The notes beneath the pieces were generated by a model. It made no database searches. It had not been told where the DNA came from and saw only the letters and a list, made by a program, of their open reading frames with translations. A stretch of DNA of 64,000 bases from Chitinophaga sp. GbtcB8 (GTDB lineage Bacteria > Bacteroidota > Bacteroidia > Chitinophagales > Chitinophagaceae). Position numbers and translations under genes: made by a program. Positions 8,450 through 17,436 of this stretch are shown piece by piece (the first letter of the stretch is position 1; the number at the start of each line of letters is the position of its first letter). Location: NCBI RefSeq assembly GCF_019091455.1, contig NZ_JAGXJN010000014.1, positions 1-64,000 on the forward strand, written 5' to 3'.

Positions 8450-9307
8450 TTACCCTATTGCCAGTAATACAATGCCTGCCAGTATCACTACGGCAGCCAC
8501 TATGCGTTTTTTTGCATCTGCTTCTTTCAGCAGGTTGGTACCAAAAAACACGCCTACTACAATGCTTAATTCACGCGCCGGGGCCACATACGTAATGGGC
8601 GTGGTTTTTAGCGCTATCAGCACCAGCAGGTAGGAGAGGGGTTGAAAAACGGCCACCATTATTACCTGCTTCCAATGCAGGCGGGCTTCTTCCACCACCT
8701 CCTGCCGCCGTTTAAGCATTACCGGTATTAATAATAGCAGTGGCAGCAGCATGGAGGCAAAGGTGATGAACAGGGCAGATACATGATAATCCACCACGGC
8801 TGCTTTATCCCATAACGTGTACATGGCAATGAATAAGCCCGTGAGCAAACCATATTGTAAACCAGTAGCCACCCGCGTATTCTTTGTTACTTTAAAACCT
8901 GTCATTACAATTACACCTGCAATGATCAGGCAAATGCCGGTAATGGCCAGCAGGCTTGGTTTTTCATGGAACAGCAGCACCGCGCCTGTTACGGAAAATA
9001 GTGGCCCGGCGCCCCGCGCTACCGGGTACACTACAGACAGGTCAGCCTTGCGGTAACCGGTTTGCAGCAGCACAAAATATAACAGGTGCAGGATAGCGCT
9101 TACCAGGGCAAAGATCAATACGGTCTGCGTCCAGGTAAACCGCACAGGCGAAGATTGTAACAAAAGAAAGGGTACACATAGGATACTGGCTACCAGCGAT
9201 ACCAGCCAGAAAAAGGGCAGCTTACCGTTCACCTGTTTGGTGATGAGGTTCCAGGCAGCATGTAATACCGCTGCAATAATAACCAGTAATAATGCCTGAA
9301 TGCTCAT
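8450..9307 (-). CDS. EamA/DMT-family transporter
   Basis: A 285-residue inner-membrane protein with about ten hydrophobic segments, arranged as two EamA-type halves (residues about 5-137 and 150-284). The pattern YPVARGAGPLFSVTGAVLLF in the first half and the repeated proline and glycine positions in the second are typical of drug/metabolite transporters. The family exports or imports small metabolites; the substrate cannot be read from the sequence. It lies 15 bases downstream of the GH39 gene on the same strand, so the two probably share a transcript. Confidence 0.85.
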   Translation of the reverse strand: MSIQALLLVIIAAVLHAAWNLITKQVNGKLPFFWLVSLVASILCVPFLLLQSSPVRFTWTQTVLIFALVSAILHLLYFVLLQTGYRKADLSVVYPVARGAGPLFSVTGAVLLFHEKPSLLAITGICLIIAGVIVMTGFKVTKNTRVATGLQYGLLTGLFIAMYTLWDKAAVVDYHVSALFITFASMLLPLLLLIPVMLKRRQEVVEEARLHWKQVIMVAVFQPLSYLLVLIALKTTPITYVAPARELSIVVGVFFGTNLLKEADAKKRIVAAVVILAGIVLLAIG

Positions 9308-9322
9308 AGGTATAAACTGCTT

Positions 9323-11023
9323 TTACCAGGAAAGCTGGAATAACGATACGGCCTGCCACGGTAGCTGCAGGCGCACTACAGCTGCGCCGTTATTTACAGG
9401 TAGTGTTTCCGGACCGCCTGTAACCTGCAGCTGTCCTGTTTTTTCCAAGGTTGTTATTTGTTCAGGTGTAGGCTGCCGGGGTGATCCCATTTGTTTCCAG
9501 GCTTCATAGGCATTGCTGTGGCTGGCATCAATCCGGTATTGCTGCAGCCGTACTTTACTGGCCGTTATGCCCTGAATAGTAATGCTAACAGGGGTAGCCG
9601 GCGCAGGGCTGTTATTGTCATGGTAGTTCCAGACCATTATGGCAGCCGTGCGGGCATCTTTTGTGGCCAGGGCGTTAATATCCGGTTGTGGGCCACGCAC
9701 GCTGGAATCTTTTATTTTAATAAAGTCATATGCCAATGCCCCGCTAACGGCTACACGATTGCCCTGCATTTTGCCAAACATACGGAACACGTTCAGCACC
9801 GGTTTATCTACGCCATTGGTGGCCAGGTCGCGGAAACCGGCAAACCAGGGCTGGTCCTCAAACTCAAAAGCCCAGGTAACGGCGCCGGCCAGGTTTACGC
9901 CGCGGGCCGCTGCCAGCTCATATTTGCGGGCAAAGGAGGCTGCCGTATAGCTGCTATACATGGTACCATTGCGGTAGGCATTTTCCGGATGATATTTTTC
10001 AGAACAGGCAGCACAGCCTTCCGGGTCTGATTCGCCAATGATAATGGGCAAATGTTTCAACGTGGGGTAGGAAGCTACTATTTCAAAGCCTTTATCAATA
10101 TCGCGCAGCTGTGTGCCCATGTTCATTTGCACTACGCCATTTACCAGGGTGGGCGCGCCTTTGGCATGAAAGGAGATCAGATCCAGCGGGGAGCCGGTTT
10201 TACCGGTTACATAGTTGGTGCCGTTCACCACATGGTCCAGGAAAGCTTTCAGGAAGTCGGCTGCATCTTTCCAGTTAGGGCCGGTTACTTCAGGGCCGCC
10301 TATACGTGCAGTGGGCAAGGCGCGTTTTACTGCGTCGGCCGTGTAATCATATAGTTTAATGTATTCTTCTGTAGTGCCTTTCCAGTAACCGATATTAGGT
10401 TCATTCCATAATTCCCAGTACCAGCTTTCCACTTCTTTTTTACCATAACGTGCCACGCAATGCTGCACCCAGGCATATACCAGCGCCGCAAATTTTTTAT
10501 AGTCTTTAGGCGGGTAGGCCCAGCCGGTAAAAATTTCGTCATACGGATGGTCTGGCTGCCAGTGGTGCCGGTAAGGCTCCGGCTTTACAGACAAGGCCTG
10601 CGGCATAAACCCGATCTGTGCCAGTGGTTTCATGCCACGTTTTATATAGGTATCAAATATGCGGTCAGTAATGGTCCAGTCATATACTGGATTACCATTT
10701 TTATCTTCCGTATAGGCGTTGGTAGATCCCCATTTTAAAGCAGCCTCGCCATCGCCGGTCACTAAAAGGCTGTGTGTTCTTACATACACCGGTACTTTGC
10801 TTAGCTGCGAAATTTCAGTAAGCAGCTTTTGCCCGTCTTTCATGTAAGTGTAGTTGGGCTCATCATAGCCAAACCAGGCCCAAATGGGTGTCATAGGGCC
10901 TTTGGGCTGGTCCAGGTGCACCTGTATGGCTACGGTATCCTGCGCCAGGCAGCGAAAGCCAATGCCGGTAAGCACAAGCAATAATAGTATAGAACGAACG
11001 GAAGTTGATTGGGTCATACGCAC
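9323..11023 (-). CDS. GH39-like glycoside hydrolase (beta-xylosidase type)
   Basis: A 566-residue secreted enzyme. Residues 1-27 form a signal peptide ending CLAQ. The TIM-barrel contains WELWNEPN with the acid/base E208, and PIIIGESDPEG with the candidate nucleophile E331, the spacing expected of clan GH-A families such as GH39. A C-terminal beta-domain from about residue 430 carries a Ser/Thr-rich linker region. GH39 members include beta-xylosidases and alpha-iduronidases, so the sugar specificity is not certain. It is the upstream gene of a likely two-gene unit with the EamA transporter. Confidence 0.78.
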   Translation of the reverse strand: MRMTQSTSVRSILLLLVLTGIGFRCLAQDTVAIQVHLDQPKGPMTPIWAWFGYDEPNYTYMKDGQKLLTEISQLSKVPVYVRTHSLLVTGDGEAALKWGSTNAYTEDKNGNPVYDWTITDRIFDTYIKRGMKPLAQIGFMPQALSVKPEPYRHHWQPDHPYDEIFTGWAYPPKDYKKFAALVYAWVQHCVARYGKKEVESWYWELWNEPNIGYWKGTTEEYIKLYDYTADAVKRALPTARIGGPEVTGPNWKDAADFLKAFLDHVVNGTNYVTGKTGSPLDLISFHAKGAPTLVNGVVQMNMGTQLRDIDKGFEIVASYPTLKHLPIIIGESDPEGCAACSEKYHPENAYRNGTMYSSYTAASFARKYELAAARGVNLAGAVTWAFEFEDQPWFAGFRDLATNGVDKPVLNVFRMFGKMQGNRVAVSGALAYDFIKIKDSSVRGPQPDINALATKDARTAAIMVWNYHDNNSPAPATPVSITIQGITASKVRLQQYRIDASHSNAYEAWKQMGSPRQPTPEQITTLEKTGQLQVTGGPETLPVNNGAAVVRLQLPWQAVSLFQLSW

Positions 11024-11274
11024 AATTTTATGTGGAACTATTAAAGATACGGTTTGAAGAAAATAAAATGGAATGTATTATTTTTATCTACTAAATAAGT
11101 ATAATGCTACCGTAAGTGCAGCGCTGCTGGCCATTGGCCGCGCGTTCCATCAAAGCCGGGCAAGCGTTCCGCCTTGTTTGTATGGCATGGGGCAGAGGAG
11201 CGGGGATTATTTTGCGGTAGCCAATGCAGCGCAGCGTCCGCGGCTGGAACCTGGCTTTCAGCTGGAACGGTAAG
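11024..11274. other. 251-base gap without a convincing gene
   Basis: It lies between the start of the GH39 gene and the end of the HxlR gene. A 66-codon plus-strand frame (11073-11273) is open, but its composition does not look coding. The 5' part should hold the GH39 promoter, which I could not place exactly. Confidence 0.5.
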
Positions 11275-11646
11275 TTATCCTTTACCGGTTATTTTCTTTT
11301 TGTGCTTTTTGCCCCAGTCTATCATAGCTAATATGATAGGGCCAAAGGTTTTGCAGTAATCCGTGCTTTCATATTCCACACTCACAGGTATATCTGCATA
11401 TACGGTGCGGGTAATGAGCTTATTCAGCTCCATTTCCTTTAGCTCCCTGGATAACATGCGGGTGGTAATGCCCGGAATGCTGCGCTGTATATCGCGGAAG
11501 CGCTTGTTGCCATTACAAATGGAGTTAATAATAGGCAGCCTCCATTTACCACCTATTACATAAATGGTATCCTGCAATGCCTGCACTTCCTCTGGCTGGC
11601 TACGGGGGAAGGATAATATCTTTTTTGCCTGTTTTTCTAAATGCAT
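11275..11646 (-). CDS. HxlR-family transcriptional regulator
   Basis: A 123-residue winged-helix regulator of the HxlR (MarR-like) family. The family block runs from IGGKWRLPIINSICNGNKRFRDIQ through ITTRMLSRELKEMELNKLITR, the typical helix-turn-helix and wing, followed by VEYESTDYCKTFGPIILAM. These proteins bind as dimers and commonly control the divergently transcribed neighbour, here an SDR oxidoreductase whose start lies 80 bases away. It is most likely an autoregulated repressor of that gene, sensing a reactive or redox-active compound. The ligand is unknown. Confidence 0.9.
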   Translation of the reverse strand: MHLEKQAKKILSFPRSQPEEVQALQDTIYVIGGKWRLPIINSICNGNKRFRDIQRSIPGITTRMLSRELKEMELNKLITRTVYADIPVSVEYESTDYCKTFGPIILAMIDWGKKHKKKITGKG

Positions 11647-11650
11647 ACCA

Positions 11651-11685
11651 GGTATACTCTGTTATACTGGTTACAAAGTTATACC
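11651..11685. promoter_or_regulatory. Candidate operator between HxlR and SDR genes
   Basis: The 80-base divergent spacer contains GGTATA (11651-11656) and TATACC (11680-11685) as inverted half-sites, with additional TATAC copies between them. The position between the two start codons fits an HxlR operator. This is inferred from symmetry alone. Confidence 0.35.
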
Positions 11686-11726
11686 AATTGCGCCGGATAT
11701 TTGCACTGGATTTAAACAAACAGAAA

Positions 11727-12545
11727 ATGAGCAAAACAATTTTTATTACCGGCACCAGTACCGGTTTGGGTAAGTTAACGGCCATTCATTTTGCCAAACA
11801 GGGCTGGCAGGTAGCAGCTACCATGCGGAGCCCGGAAAAGGAAACAACATTAACCGCCTACCCCAATATCAGGATCTTTAAGCTGGATGTTACAGATGTA
11901 ACGCAGGTACAGCAGGCTACTGAAGCGGCTATTGCTGCATTCGGGAAAATTGATGTGGTGGTGAATAATGCAGGCATAGGCATTTACGGCCCGCTGGAAT
12001 TTGCAGCGGATTCCGTTATTGACCAGCAGTTTGCCGTAAATGTACATGGCCCTATTAACGTGATCCGCGCTTTCCTGCCGCATTTCAGGGCCAATAAAGG
12101 TGGCATGTTCATTAACATCAGCTCTTTTATGGGTGTAACTACTGCGGTGCCAGCCGGCTCTTTATACAATATGTCCAAGTTTGCGCTGGAAGGTTTAACG
12201 GAAGGTTTGTACTATGAGTTAAAACCCTTCAACATTCAGCTGCGGCTCATAGAACAGGGCGGCTCTAACGGTAACAATTTCAAGGAAAATATAGTCTGGA
12301 CCACCCATCCCACTATTACGGATTATGATCCTATGGTTAACCGGGTAAAAGCCCTGATGGATAATGCAGACCCTTCCCTGCGCGACGATCCGCAAGTGAT
12401 CGTAGATGAGATCAATGCCCTGGCCACCGGTAAGAACCAACAGTTCAGGACATTGATCGGTAACATGGGTAAGAACCTGATGGATATGCGCAACAGCTTA
12501 CCCATTGAGGAATACCTGGAAAAGATAGCCGCTAATTTTAATTAG
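11727..12545 (+). CDS. Short-chain dehydrogenase/reductase
   Basis: A 272-residue cytoplasmic SDR. It shows the NAD(P)-binding TGTSTGLG near the N-terminus, NNAG in the central strand, and the catalytic YNMSK tyrosine-lysine pair after an ISSF serine. The frame is open further upstream to 11577, but that part overlaps the HxlR gene; ATG 11727 gives the standard SDR start MSKTIFITGTSTG. Length and motifs fit a classical SDR of broad specificity. Divergence from the HxlR gene suggests control by that regulator. The substrate is unknown. Confidence 0.9.
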   Translation: MSKTIFITGTSTGLGKLTAIHFAKQGWQVAATMRSPEKETTLTAYPNIRIFKLDVTDVTQVQQATEAAIAAFGKIDVVVNNAGIGIYGPLEFAADSVIDQQFAVNVHGPINVIRAFLPHFRANKGGMFINISSFMGVTTAVPAGSLYNMSKFALEGLTEGLYYELKPFNIQLRLIEQGGSNGNNFKENIVWTTHPTITDYDPMVNRVKALMDNADPSLRDDPQVIVDEINALATGKNQQFRTLIGNMGKNLMDMRNSLPIEEYLEKIAANFN

Positions 12546-12546
12546 G

Positions 12547-13422
12547 CTAGGGTTTGTGGAACCGTACCCAATAAATGTGGCAGTCCTTTTCGCTGGTGCC
12601 TTGTGTATAGAAAAGGTATTTGTTATCCGGTGTAACATATTGTCCCCAGCGGTGTGCGGTGCCATTGTTAATGAGTGGTCCCATGCTTTCCGGCGTGGTC
12701 CAGGTGCCGTCATTTTTCCGGTGGCTGATATAGAGCTCGCATTCAAAGTCCTTCGTTTCTTTGGCGCTGATAATGATGAAGGATTCATCTCTTGCAATGA
12801 AAAAATCCCCGTCAAAGCCGGGTGTGTTTAACGGCGCGCCCAGGCTTTGAATGGTGGTATCTTTGGCCGACATGGTGAATTTGCAGAAATCATAGGTGCT
12901 CCAATCCTGCATGCTTCCCTGCTTCCCGTTACTGCCCACGTAAAAAGCACCGCTTTGCACCGGCATAAAATCATAGAGGCCGTAATTTTTTTTCAGGTAA
13001 AGTTCCGGTTTGGTCCAGTCATGGCCCTTGCGCCGCGATTGCCATACCTCTCCTTGATTTAACTGTAAGTATAAAGTGTTGTCATCTAATGAAAAGGTGG
13101 GTGCATAAAACTGGTCTATTAAAATAAACGGACCTTTCCACTGATGATCTGTATACCTGAAGTATTTGATCTTGTTGGTGCCGGTGCTGAACCATTTCAG
13201 CGCATTACAATAATAAAACTCCTTGCCGTCTGCTGACCAGGCTACCCGGTCCATTGCAATGCCGGTATCGGGCAGCAGGGTAGGTGCAAAGATCTTAGGC
13301 GTATCACCCGGTGGTGTTTGTCCCAGGTAGGCATGGGCGCTGTTCCAGAAATCAGTTTGCGCCCGGCATACCAGGTTGGTGGTCAGTACCAGTAACAAGG
13401 CAATCATAAAGTGTTTGTACAT
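12547..13422 (-). CDS. Secreted PD40/TolB-like beta-propeller protein
   Basis: A 291-residue exported protein starting at M (base 13422), which begins a clear signal peptide (MYKHFMIALLLVLTTNLVCRAQ). The longer open frame to 13554 lacks such a start. The body contains repeated blade-like segments such as MDRVAWSADGKEFYYC, APTFSLDDNTLYLQL and RWGQYVTPDNKYLFYTQG, the pattern of WD40-like/PD40 repeats. No catalytic residues could be assigned. It converges on the SDR gene with one base between the stops and is divergent from the next gene. Its role is unknown. Confidence 0.75.
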   Translation of the reverse strand: MYKHFMIALLLVLTTNLVCRAQTDFWNSAHAYLGQTPPGDTPKIFAPTLLPDTGIAMDRVAWSADGKEFYYCNALKWFSTGTNKIKYFRYTDHQWKGPFILIDQFYAPTFSLDDNTLYLQLNQGEVWQSRRKGHDWTKPELYLKKNYGLYDFMPVQSGAFYVGSNGKQGSMQDWSTYDFCKFTMSAKDTTIQSLGAPLNTPGFDGDFFIARDESFIIISAKETKDFECELYISHRKNDGTWTTPESMGPLINNGTAHRWGQYVTPDNKYLFYTQGTSEKDCHIYWVRFHKP

Positions 13423-13575
13423 AGTTAAACAGGTTGAGGGTGAATGATAAACCAAAAAAAGATTGTAACTTTTTGCGGAAGGAGCTGTATTGTTGTTCAA
13501 AGCTATCACAGGTGTAACACAGGTACAATTCACGGATGGTACAAGTTTTTTCAAGTTTTATCACACTGATTTCCA

Positions 13576-14841
13576 ATGCCTGCAGATATAGATAAATTGT
13601 TGCGTATAATTGAGCAGAAGCTCGATTGGGGTGATAGTACGGCCTGGCAAAGCAGGGATTTTGAAAATCTGCAGCAGCTGATCCTGGACGAAACAGGTGT
13701 ATCCCTTAGCGCCAGCACTTTAAGAAGGGTGTGGGGCCGCGTTACGTATAACAGCCTGCCTAGCATCACTACGCTGGATACGCTGGCCCGCTTTGCGGGT
13801 ACAGCTAACTGGCGGCAGTTTGTAAAGGAACATACGGATCATGATAATGCTGCTGCACCGGCAGTCCCCTTACCTGTATCCAAACCAGCTAAGCGGCAAC
13901 CGGGCAGGCTGGTATGGATGTTAGCCGGAAGCGTGATGATCTCCCTTACGCTGCTGGGTATTTTTGCTTTAAAGAAAACCCCGCCGCCGGTTAAAAAAAG
14001 TGATTATCAATTTGCGGTAAAGCCGGTTACCCGCACCATTCCCAACTCGGTTATTTTTACTTACGATGCGGTTGCTGCACCTACAGATTCCGTTTACATC
14101 CAGCAATCCTGGGATAAACGCAGAAGAACCCTGGTAAGTAAGAACCAGCATACCCATACCTCCGTTTATTATGAACCGGGATTTTACGTGGCCAAGCTGG
14201 TGGCCGATAACCAGGTGGTAAAAGAAATACCCTTACTCATACCTACTGATGGGTGGCTGGCCGCTATAAGCAAAATGCCTGTACCTGTTTATTTGCCGGC
14301 AGCCGCTTTCATGAATAAAACCATGTTAAACTTACCGGCAGAAGCTGTTACGGCACATAATATACCGCTGCAGCCGGATGCACCGGATGTATATTTTTAT
14401 AATGTAGGCAATTTTAACCCGGTTCCCTTGTCGGATTTTGCTTTTAGCGTTCGTATAAAAAATGAGTACGGGGAAGGGGCGGCTGCCTGTCGGTTAACAA
14501 CCATTATGCTGGTTACGGATGATTCGCCGATTGTTATTCCCCTCTCTGCCAAAGGTTGCGTGTCTGAAATAGGTTTGTTAAGTGTAGACCAGATGGTTTC
14601 CGGCAAACAGGCCGACCTGTCTGGTTTTGGGGTAGATTTTTCAGACTGGGTACAGGTGGGCTGCAAAAGTGTTGGTAAAACTATTGAATATAACGTGAAC
14701 GGGAAAACGGCATATACCTGCGCGCTACCTGAAAGACCAGTGCATATTGTAGGCATGATCTACCGTTTCAGGGGCGCCGGCGCAGTAAAGGACATCAATC
14801 TCTATCAACAGGATAAACCTGTGTTCCGCGCATTTTTTTAG
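13576..14841 (+). CDS. Single-pass membrane protein with N-terminal HTH-like domain
   Basis: A 421-residue protein. Residues about 1-90 form a helical, HTH-like domain common in Bacteroidota (TGVSLSASTLRRVWGRVTYN; TLDTLARFAGTANWRQF). A single transmembrane helix follows at about 114-136 (LVWMLAGSVMISLTLLGIFAL), and the C-terminal 280 residues look like beta-rich periplasmic domains (VIFTYDAVAAPTDSVYI; GFYVAKLVADNQVVKEIPLL). This is the layout of a membrane-tethered DNA-binding or one-component sensor, but no family name can be given with certainty. It is divergent from the PD40 gene with a 153-base spacer and converges on namZ. Confidence 0.7.
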   Translation: MPADIDKLLRIIEQKLDWGDSTAWQSRDFENLQQLILDETGVSLSASTLRRVWGRVTYNSLPSITTLDTLARFAGTANWRQFVKEHTDHDNAAAPAVPLPVSKPAKRQPGRLVWMLAGSVMISLTLLGIFALKKTPPPVKKSDYQFAVKPVTRTIPNSVIFTYDAVAAPTDSVYIQQSWDKRRRTLVSKNQHTHTSVYYEPGFYVAKLVADNQVVKEIPLLIPTDGWLAAISKMPVPVYLPAAAFMNKTMLNLPAEAVTAHNIPLQPDAPDVYFYNVGNFNPVPLSDFAFSVRIKNEYGEGAAACRLTTIMLVTDDSPIVIPLSAKGCVSEIGLLSVDQMVSGKQADLSGFGVDFSDWVQVGCKSVGKTIEYNVNGKTAYTCALPERPVHIVGMIYRFRGAGAVKDINLYQQDKPVFRAFF

Positions 14842-14856
14842 TAAGGTCCACCACCC

Positions 14857-16068
14857 CTATTCAGGATACAGCAAATATTTTTTTCGCATGGTTTTATATG
14901 CTGATAGCTGCGGCTCCCAGCTTTTACGCATCTCTGCTTCTGATTTACCGGCTATGATCTGTTGTTTAAAAAGAGTAGTACCGGCCAGCTTATCTATATT
15001 GCCCATTTGTTTGCTTTGGCTCATATCAAAGAATTTTTCTTTAAAGGGATAAGCTTTGTACATTTCTATCATCCACTGAATATTCACTTTGCCGCTGCTG
15101 CGGAGCGCTGTCATATCATACTGCCGCAGGTCCAGGCCATAACAAACCTTATCCTGGTGTAAAGGTGTTTCAGACATGCCGGGTATGCTTACCGGCGTAA
15201 AGGAAAAAGTATATTTCCCTTTCAGGTCAGGGTTACCCAGCACTGTAAAAGGCATATGAGTACCGCGACCCTGGCTGATGATGGTACCTTCAAACAAACA
15301 CAGCGACGGATAGAGCAGTATGGATTGCTGTGTGTTTAAATTAGGCGATGGCGCCACCGGTAAAGTATAGTCCATGTGATGCGCGTAGTGTTTTACGGTG
15401 ATCACTTTTATTTTACATTTTTGTTTACCGGGCAGCCATCCTTCGCCGTTTATCATCTGCGCAAATTCACCAATAGTCATACCGTGCGTAATGGGAATAG
15501 GGAATTTACCAATACCGGAGCTAAGCTTCATATCCAGTACAGGCCCGTCTACATAACCGTTGGGATTGGGCCGGTCCAGGATCAGCAATTCTTTATTATT
15601 TTCAGCGCAGGCTTCCATAATATCCGCCAGCTTGTTGATATAGGTATAAAAACGGCAGCCCACATCCTGTATATCAAAGATCATGATATCTATACCAGCC
15701 ATATCTTTTGCCGAAGGTTTTCTTTTCTGACCATATAAAGAAATTACCGGGATACCCGTAGCCGGGTCAATTTCATCGCCCACCTTGGCGCCATTGCTGG
15801 CATTGCCACGAAAGCCGTGCTCAGGGCCAAAGATCACTTTAATATTTACGCCCAAGGCATGTAAGCTATCTGCAATAGACCGGGTACCAATGATAGAGGT
15901 GGTATTGGCCAGCATGCCTACCCGTTTGCCTTTCAGGTAAGGCAGGTAAGCCGCGGTTTGGTCTGCGCCGGTGATGATGGCGGGGGGAGCACCGGTTTTT
16001 CCCGGTTCACTGGCCGGCAAAAAGGAAAAGCAAAATGGCAAAAAGATCAGCGTAATAAACTTCCACAT
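14857..16068 (-). CDS. namZ: NamZ-type exo-beta-N-acetylmuramidase (DUF1343, GH171)
   Basis: A 403-residue exported protein with an N-terminal signal peptide (residues 1-20). It has the DUF1343 hallmarks KRVGMLANTTSIIG, FGPEHGFRGNASNG, IFDIQDVGCRFYTYI and LDRPNPNGYVDGPVLD. The family was shown to contain NamZ, which releases N-acetylmuramic acid from the ends of peptidoglycan fragments (recalled knowledge), so a part in cell-wall turnover or recycling is likely. Length and motif order are normal for the family. It stands alone: the 3' neighbour is convergent and the 5' neighbour divergent. Confidence 0.87.
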   Translation of the reverse strand: MWKFITLIFLPFCFSFLPASEPGKTGAPPAIITGADQTAAYLPYLKGKRVGMLANTTSIIGTRSIADSLHALGVNIKVIFGPEHGFRGNASNGAKVGDEIDPATGIPVISLYGQKRKPSAKDMAGIDIMIFDIQDVGCRFYTYINKLADIMEACAENNKELLILDRPNPNGYVDGPVLDMKLSSGIGKFPIPITHGMTIGEFAQMINGEGWLPGKQKCKIKVITVKHYAHHMDYTLPVAPSPNLNTQQSILLYPSLCLFEGTIISQGRGTHMPFTVLGNPDLKGKYTFSFTPVSIPGMSETPLHQDKVCYGLDLRQYDMTALRSSGKVNIQWMIEMYKAYPFKEKFFDMSQSKQMGNIDKLAGTTLFKQQIIAGKSEAEMRKSWEPQLSAYKTMRKKYLLYPE

Positions 16069-16200
16069 GGTTATGTTGCATCTGTTGTTATTACAAGGTA
16101 ATTATTTTACCGGCTATATTTAAGGGGGCTGCTAATCTTTTAGGTAGTAATAGACATTGCGGGATTATTGTTTTATTTTAAGGTACTCATTAGATCTACT

Positions 16201-17361
16201 ATGCAGAAAATAATTCCACTCATGGTTACCGCTTTCCTGCTGCTGGCCGTCCTCACCATTTGCAAGGGACAGCAATCGCCTAAAGCGGTCACTTTCAAAA
16301 AACATGTTATTAACCCGGTGTTTGTATCAGAAGGCGCTGCTACCGGAGATGTGAATAATGATGGCCGTACCGATATACTGGCCGGTAATTACTGGTATGA
16401 GGCGCCCGGCTGGCAACGCCACCTGCTGCATGCAGATACTTTGCACGCGGTACCGGGCTACAGCACCACCTTTCTGAATTTTTGCATGGATGTGAATAAT
16501 GATGGCTGGGCAGACCTGATCCGGTTTGACCAGCCTGGCGGTGTATGTGTGTGGTATGAAAACCCGAAGACCAACGATAAGCTTTGGCCTTCGCACATGA
16601 TCCTGCCATCCGCCGGCATTGAAACACCGCTTTTTGCAGATGTAGATAAGGATGGCAGAAATGACCTGATCTGCAATGATACGTTGGCCAAACAGGTCAT
16701 CTGGTTGAAACCGCCGGTGGGCAAGGGAGATACACTCTGGCAGCGCTATATCATCAGCAGCGATCCCGCAAGAGGTACGCACCGCTACACACACGGGCTG
16801 GGTTGGGGAGATATGAATAAAGACGGCCGCAATGATGTGATCATTAAAAGCGGCTGGTGGGAATCACCTGCAGATGTAAAACAGGCTAACTGGATCTTCC
16901 ATCCTGCTGATCTTGGAAAAGACTGCGCCAATATGTTTGTACTGGATGCAGACGGTGATGGCGATATGGATGTGATCAGCTCTTCCGCGCATAATTACGG
17001 TATCTGGTGGCATGAGCAGCAGGCGGCCGGTAAATGGATCACCCATGATATCGATACATCATTTTCTCAATCACATGCCATGGCCATGGCAGATATTAAC
17101 CGTGATGGCCATCCCGACCTGATCACCGGCAAACGTTATTTTGCGCATAACGGCCATGATCCCGGTGCGTATGAGCCGGCAGTATTGTATTGGTTTGAGT
17201 ACATTCCCGGTAAAACCCCGCGCTGGATCCCGCATGAGATCGATAACAATTCAGGGATCGGCAATAGCTTTGTAGTAACAGATATGAATAAGGATGGGTT
17301 ATTGGATATTGTGGTGAGCAATAAGAAAGGCGTATACTTTTTTGAGCAGGAGAAGAGGTAG
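16201..17361 (+). CDS. Secreted FG-GAP/VCBS-repeat protein
   Basis: A 386-residue exported protein. ATG 16201 starts a typical signal peptide (KIIPLMVTAFLLLAVLTICKGQ); an upstream TTG at 16168 is unlikely. At least seven calcium-loop repeats are visible, such as DVNNDGRTDILAG, DVDKDGRNDLIC, DMNKDGRNDVIIKS, DADGDGDMDVISSS and DINRDGHPDLITG, which form an integrin-like beta-propeller. Aromatic positions (WYE, WWE, WFEY) recur between the loops. No catalytic domain is seen. Such proteins often bind glycans or surfaces; the function here is unknown. Confidence 0.85.
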   Translation: MQKIIPLMVTAFLLLAVLTICKGQQSPKAVTFKKHVINPVFVSEGAATGDVNNDGRTDILAGNYWYEAPGWQRHLLHADTLHAVPGYSTTFLNFCMDVNNDGWADLIRFDQPGGVCVWYENPKTNDKLWPSHMILPSAGIETPLFADVDKDGRNDLICNDTLAKQVIWLKPPVGKGDTLWQRYIISSDPARGTHRYTHGLGWGDMNKDGRNDVIIKSGWWESPADVKQANWIFHPADLGKDCANMFVLDADGDGDMDVISSSAHNYGIWWHEQQAAGKWITHDIDTSFSQSHAMAMADINRDGHPDLITGKRYFAHNGHDPGAYEPAVLYWFEYIPGKTPRWIPHEIDNNSGIGNSFVVTDMNKDGLLDIVVSNKKGVYFFEQEKR

Positions 17362-17436
17362 GGCAGATAGTATATGCGTTACGGTGGGTAAAAAATAATT
17401 TGTAGCTTGCTGCGCAGATCAAACCATTTTCACAAG

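Noticed and set aside
11073..11273. 66-codon plus-strand frame between the GH39 and HxlR genes
   Set aside because: Residue composition and codon pattern look non-coding, and there is no start signal; probably chance.
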